Shown here one piece after another: positions 15,101 through 16,967 of a stretch of DNA of 16,967 nucleotides. The stretch comes from CAZUVM01 sp964623885 (GTDB lineage Bacteria > Verrucomicrobiota > Verrucomicrobiia > Limisphaerales > UBA8199): contig CAZUVM010000209.1 of NCBI GenBank assembly GCA_964623885.1, forward strand, positions 1-16,967. Direction: 5' to 3'. Numbering within the stretch: position 1 is the first letter of the stretch; each line of letters begins with the position of its first letter. Made by a program: the position numbers and the translations under genes. The notes beneath the pieces were generated by a model, which was not told the DNA's origin, did not search any database, and saw only the letters and a program-made list of their open reading frames with translations.

Positions 15101-15436
15101 ATGAAACTTGAAAAAGAGCTCGTCGCCGCTTCCTCCGTGCCCCTCATCCTTTCCATCCTCGCCGAAGGCGATAGTTACGGTTATGCCATCATTCAACGCG
15201 TCAAAGAACTCTCCGGCGGTAAGATCGAGTGGACCGACGGCATGCTTTATCCGGTGCTGCACTGGCTGGAAGACCGGCGCTTGGTGCGCAGCCGCTGGGA
15301 AAAGGCCGACTCCGGCCGCAAACGGAAATATTATTCCATTCAGCCGGCGGGTCACCAGGCGCTGCGTGAGCAGAAAGAGCAATGGACGGCGGTCACTTCC
15401 ACCCTCAACCAAATCTGGAAACCTCGCTATGCATGA
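15101..15436 (+). CDS. PadR family transcriptional regulator
   Basis: This is a dimeric winged-helix repressor of about 111 residues. KLEKELVAASSVPLILSILA is the first helix region. The recognition part is SYGYAIIQRVKELSGGKIEW, then TDGMLYPVLHWLEDRRLVRS. The wing is KRKYYSIQPAGHQAL, and the protein ends in a short C-terminal dimerisation helix. I chose the ATG at 15101 over the one at 15086 because the latter lies inside the operator and -10 box and because MKLEKEL is the typical PadR beginning. The last eight bases overlap the start of the next gene (15429), so the two are co-transcribed and translationally coupled. Short PadR proteins of this kind often precede permease-prefix-domain membrane proteins. 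The ligand is unknown. Confidence 0.93.
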   Translation: MKLEKELVAASSVPLILSILAEGDSYGYAIIQRVKELSGGKIEWTDGMLYPVLHWLEDRRLVRSRWEKADSGRKRKYYSIQPAGHQALREQKEQWTAVTSTLNQIWKPRYA

Positions 15437-16262
15437 CCTGGAACAATTAATCGCTCAGTGGCGCAAATCGGCGGCGACCGTAAGCGCCGAAACTCTCGAC
15501 GAACTCGAAGCGCATTTGCGCGAGACGACCGAGCAACTGGTCCGCTCCGGGATGAATCCATCGGAAGCCTTTCAGCGAGCCGTTGCGGAACTGGGCGCGA
15601 TGCCGCAAATCTCATCGGAATTCCGCAAGCTCGACGAACCATTATGGTTGCCAGTGAAGCTGGCTATTGGCCTGACTGCATTATTGGCGCTGGGCCTCGC
15701 GATTTTCGTCATCGCGCGCTTCGATACCAGCCGGTCGAGCCGGTTGCTGGCGGCTCACACCTTTACCATCACGCTGGGATACTCGCTCACACTATTCATT
15801 GGCGGCCTGGGAATTTGCTTCGTGTGCCAGCGGTGCCTTGAGGATTTCTCCACGTCGCGATTGGATTCAATTGCCCGCGTCAGTCTGGTGCTTGGAAGTG
15901 TGGCCTTGTTCCTTACGACGCTCGGCGTCCTTTTCGGAATGGTCTGGGCCAAAATCGAGTGGGGCCGCTATTGGGCCTGGGATCCCAAAGAAATCGGCGG
16001 GCTCAGCGCCGTCATCTGGCTCACCGGTTACCTGATCGCACACCGCTTTTTCAAAAACAGCTCCCGGGGAGTCCTCGCCATCAGCATGCTCGGCAATATC
16101 GTAGTGAGCCTCGCGTGGTTTGGCACGCAAACGAACGGCTTGCACCCATATGGGACGTCGAACACCTCTCTCCTGCTGAGCATTGCGACCCTGGTCAATC
16201 TCGCATTCTTTGCGATTGGATTAGTCCCGCCCGGCCGGCTTCGATGGAGAGACGGCGCGTAA
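15429..16262 (+). CDS. Permease-prefix-like domain fused to a CcsA/cytochrome c assembly-like membrane domain
   Basis: The protein has 277 residues from the ATG at 15429, which overlaps the padR stop by eight bases. The same frame is open further upstream, but there it is only the shadow of padR. Residues 1-70 form a soluble helical domain (LEQLIAQWRK, LDELEAHLRETTEQLVRSG, NPSEAFQRAVAELG) like the prefix domain of PadR-linked permeases. Hydrophobic helices follow at about 74-96, 109-132, 150-173, 190-208, 214-232 and 246-265. Between the third and fourth lies WGRYWAWDPKE (178-188), the tryptophan-rich haem-binding motif of CcsA/CcmC/CcmF proteins. H110 in AAHTFTITLGYS and H239 in GLHPYG sit where that family carries haem-ligand histidines. 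The domain is shorter than typical full-length CcsA. A role in haem handling or sensing is inferred; an intact ABC permease is ruled out. Confidence 0.8.
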   Translation: MHDLEQLIAQWRKSAATVSAETLDELEAHLRETTEQLVRSGMNPSEAFQRAVAELGAMPQISSEFRKLDEPLWLPVKLAIGLTALLALGLAIFVIARFDTSRSSRLLAAHTFTITLGYSLTLFIGGLGICFVCQRCLEDFSTSRLDSIARVSLVLGSVALFLTTLGVLFGMVWAKIEWGRYWAWDPKEIGGLSAVIWLTGYLIAHRFFKNSSRGVLAISMLGNIVVSLAWFGTQTNGLHPYGTSNTSLLLSIATLVNLAFFAIGLVPPGRLRWRDGA

Positions 16263-16325
16263 TCAGTAATCCGGTTATCAGTAAACACTTCGTAAGGCGC
16301 GAGGCGTGATCGGCACAGACCGAAA

Positions 16326-16360
16326 GCGGCGGAATGCGCCGCAGTCCACACGCTTCGCGA
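16326..16360 (+). repeat. REP-like element B, copy 1
   Basis: A hairpin (arms GCGGCG and CGCCGC, loop GAATG) is followed by AGTCCACAC and GCTTCGCGA. It aligns without gaps to the minus-strand reading of 16381-16415 at 28 of 35 positions. Four of the seven differences are paired stem changes that keep the hairpin intact. Confidence 0.75.
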
Positions 16361-16380
16361 ATACGGTCGCGCTCAAGAAC

Positions 16381-16415
16381 TCGCGAAGCGCCTGGAGTGC
16401 GCGGCATTCCCGCGC
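16381..16415 (-). repeat. REP-like element B, copy 2 (inverted to copy 1)
   Basis: On the minus strand it reads as arms GCGCGG and CCGCGC around loop GAATG, then ACTCCAGGC and GCTTCGCGA. Copies 1 and 2 point their GCTTCGCGA ends at each other across 20 bases, forming a large inverted repeat. It is almost identical to the element at 11441-11475. Confidence 0.8.
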
Positions 16416-16463
16416 TCTGGTTTGCGGCTTCACCGTGCTGCGTTATTGCGTCTGCTGCGATTT

Positions 16464-16530
16464 GAACCTTTGCCGTCTTAGCGTCTTCGCGTGAGGAAAA
16501 TGACTCATCCGCCCGTTCATCCTCTCATCC
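16464..16530 (+). repeat. Dispersed intergenic module, second copy
   Basis: The words CCTTTGC, CTTAGCG, GTGAGGAAAATGACTC and TTCATCCTCTCATCC parallel 11532-11594 in the same order. Relative to that copy there is a small insertion (TCTTCGCG) before GTGAGGA. Both copies follow a family B element. Confidence 0.55.
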
Positions 16531-16602
16531 GGCCCCATCCCGCGTCCCGTATCGGCTATCCCCGACCGTCCTCCCCTCTCAAATCTCAAATTCCAAATTC
16601 CC

Positions 16603-16724
16603 GATTACTGATCCCCTCTACCGATAACTGATCACCGCCCACTGATTACCTGCATTTCCTCCCGCATCACCACCGATTACCGATTAATGATTACTCGATT
16701 ACTGACCACTGGTTACTGATTACT
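16603..16724 (-). repeat. Heptamer tandem repeat tract (GATTACT on plus, AGTAATC on minus)
   Basis: Repeated 7-base words GATTACT, GATAACT, GATCACC, GATTACC, GATTAAT, GACCACT and GGTTACT occur in runs. A less regular stretch at about 16651-16674 interrupts them. They are the reverse complement of the CAGTRAT family at 14921-14983. Confidence 0.75.
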
Positions 16725-16781
16725 GCCTCCTCCTCGTCCTCTTTCTCGTCCTCCTCCTCGCCTTTCACTGTTTCTCATTTC

Positions 16782-16816
16782 GAAGTTGGAAGTTGGGCGT
16801 TGGACGTTCGATGTTC
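16782..16816 (+). repeat. Heptamer tandem repeat (GAAGTTG family), five units
   Basis: Five back-to-back units are GAAGTTG, GAAGTTG, GGCGTTG, GACGTTC, GATGTTC. G1 and the GTT at positions 4-6 are constant. The unit is unrelated to the other heptamers in the window but has the same 7-base period. Confidence 0.75.
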
Positions 16817-16829
16817 GTGTCCTCCCCCG

Positions 16830-16905
16830 CGTTGCCTCACGGCAAAATGACACCGTAAGAGAGGGCCAAATGCTGATTCGTTGCCTCACAGCAAAATGAC
16901 ACCGT
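16830..16905 (-). repeat. Duplicated 27-base hairpin element, 49-base period
   Basis: Bases 16830-16856 and 16879-16905 are identical at 26 of 27 positions and are separated by 22 unrelated bases. On the minus strand each carries TTGCC (or TTGCT)-GTGA-GGCAA, a short hairpin with a GNRA-type loop. The single difference converts a C-G pair to a U-G wobble, so folding is kept on that strand. Two copies with a 22-base gap and no cas genes do not make a CRISPR array. Confidence 0.6.
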
Positions 16906-16967
16906 GTGTTTAGCTGTTGTTTGTTCTGTGTTCCATCTTTTCCTTCGCTCCCTTCCTGGCGGAGCGG

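Larger units (their letters stand above)
16263..16967. other. Repeat-rich gene-free region
   Basis: These 705 bases after the PadR operon show no credible gene. In order they contain a few CAGTAAT-type heptamers (16264-16285), an inverted pair of REP-like B elements (16326-16415), a diverged TTTGC/TTAGCG/GTGAGGA/TTCATCC module (16464-16530), and a GATTACT heptamer tract (16603-16724). After these come a CCTCCTCGTC pyrimidine tract (16725-16760), a GAAGTTG heptamer tract (16782-16816) and a 27-base direct duplication (16830-16905). Confidence 0.7.

Noticed and set aside
15108..15428. N-terminal extension of the CcsA-like protein
   Set aside because: The frame is open but lies wholly within padR, is Ser/Pro/Arg-rich and resembles no domain. 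The prefix-like domain begins right at the ATG at 15429.
16306..16494. A 62-codon plus-strand open frame
   Set aside because: It spans both REP-like B copies and the dispersed module, and has no ribosome-binding site or protein-like features.
16830..16905. Start of a CRISPR array
   Set aside because: There are only two copies with a 22-base spacer, and no cas gene is in the window. The period and structure fit a small duplicated hairpin better.

Overview
The window looks like a chromosomal segment of a GC-rich Gram-negative bacterium, most likely a Verrucomicrobiota member of the Pedosphaera/Limisphaerales kind. This is an inference. It rests on the set of secreted proteins, including an RCC1-propeller protein ending in FYRLRF, a tail common on exported verrucomicrobial proteins. 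It also rests on an ECF sigma / membrane anti-sigma-like / exported helical protein trio, a large GH38-type hydrolase, and gaps packed with short palindromes and degenerate heptamer repeats. I see no phage genes, transposase, rRNA, tRNA or CRISPR array.

Layout: 1-459 (minus) is the N-terminal part of a cytidylate kinase-like protein cut by the window edge. 728-3425 (plus) holds an RsuA/RluB-type pseudouridine synthase overlapping an aldo/keto reductase, then a DUF72 protein. 3621-5177 (minus) is an FAD glycerol-3-phosphate dehydrogenase (glpD-like), convergent with the DUF72 gene; the gap between them carries two inverted copies of a REP-like hairpin. 5368-7491 (plus) is the sigma-factor cluster. 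7646-11317 (minus) is a 1,223-residue secreted GH38-like glycosidase with a stretch of repeat-derived DNA read in frame near its N terminus. 11632-12843 (minus) is a pair of coiled-coil proteins each ending in one membrane helix. 12981-13232 is a decapitated formylglycine-generating-enzyme-like fragment. 13478-14917 (plus) is the RCC1 propeller protein. 15101-16262 (plus) is a two-gene operon: a PadR regulator behind a near-consensus promoter with a perfect palindromic operator, and a membrane protein joining a permease-prefix-like helical domain to a CcsA-like cytochrome-c-assembly core. 16263-16967 is gene-free repeat DNA.

The most unusual signals are (i) the PadR-controlled CcsA-like fusion with an apparently near-leaderless promoter, (ii) several REP-like palindrome families, two of which show compensatory stem changes between copies in this window, (iii) heptamer-period tandem arrays built from at least three unrelated heptamers, and (iv) repeat-like DNA inside the GH38 reading frame. 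No single previously unknown multi-gene system can be demonstrated from the sequence alone.
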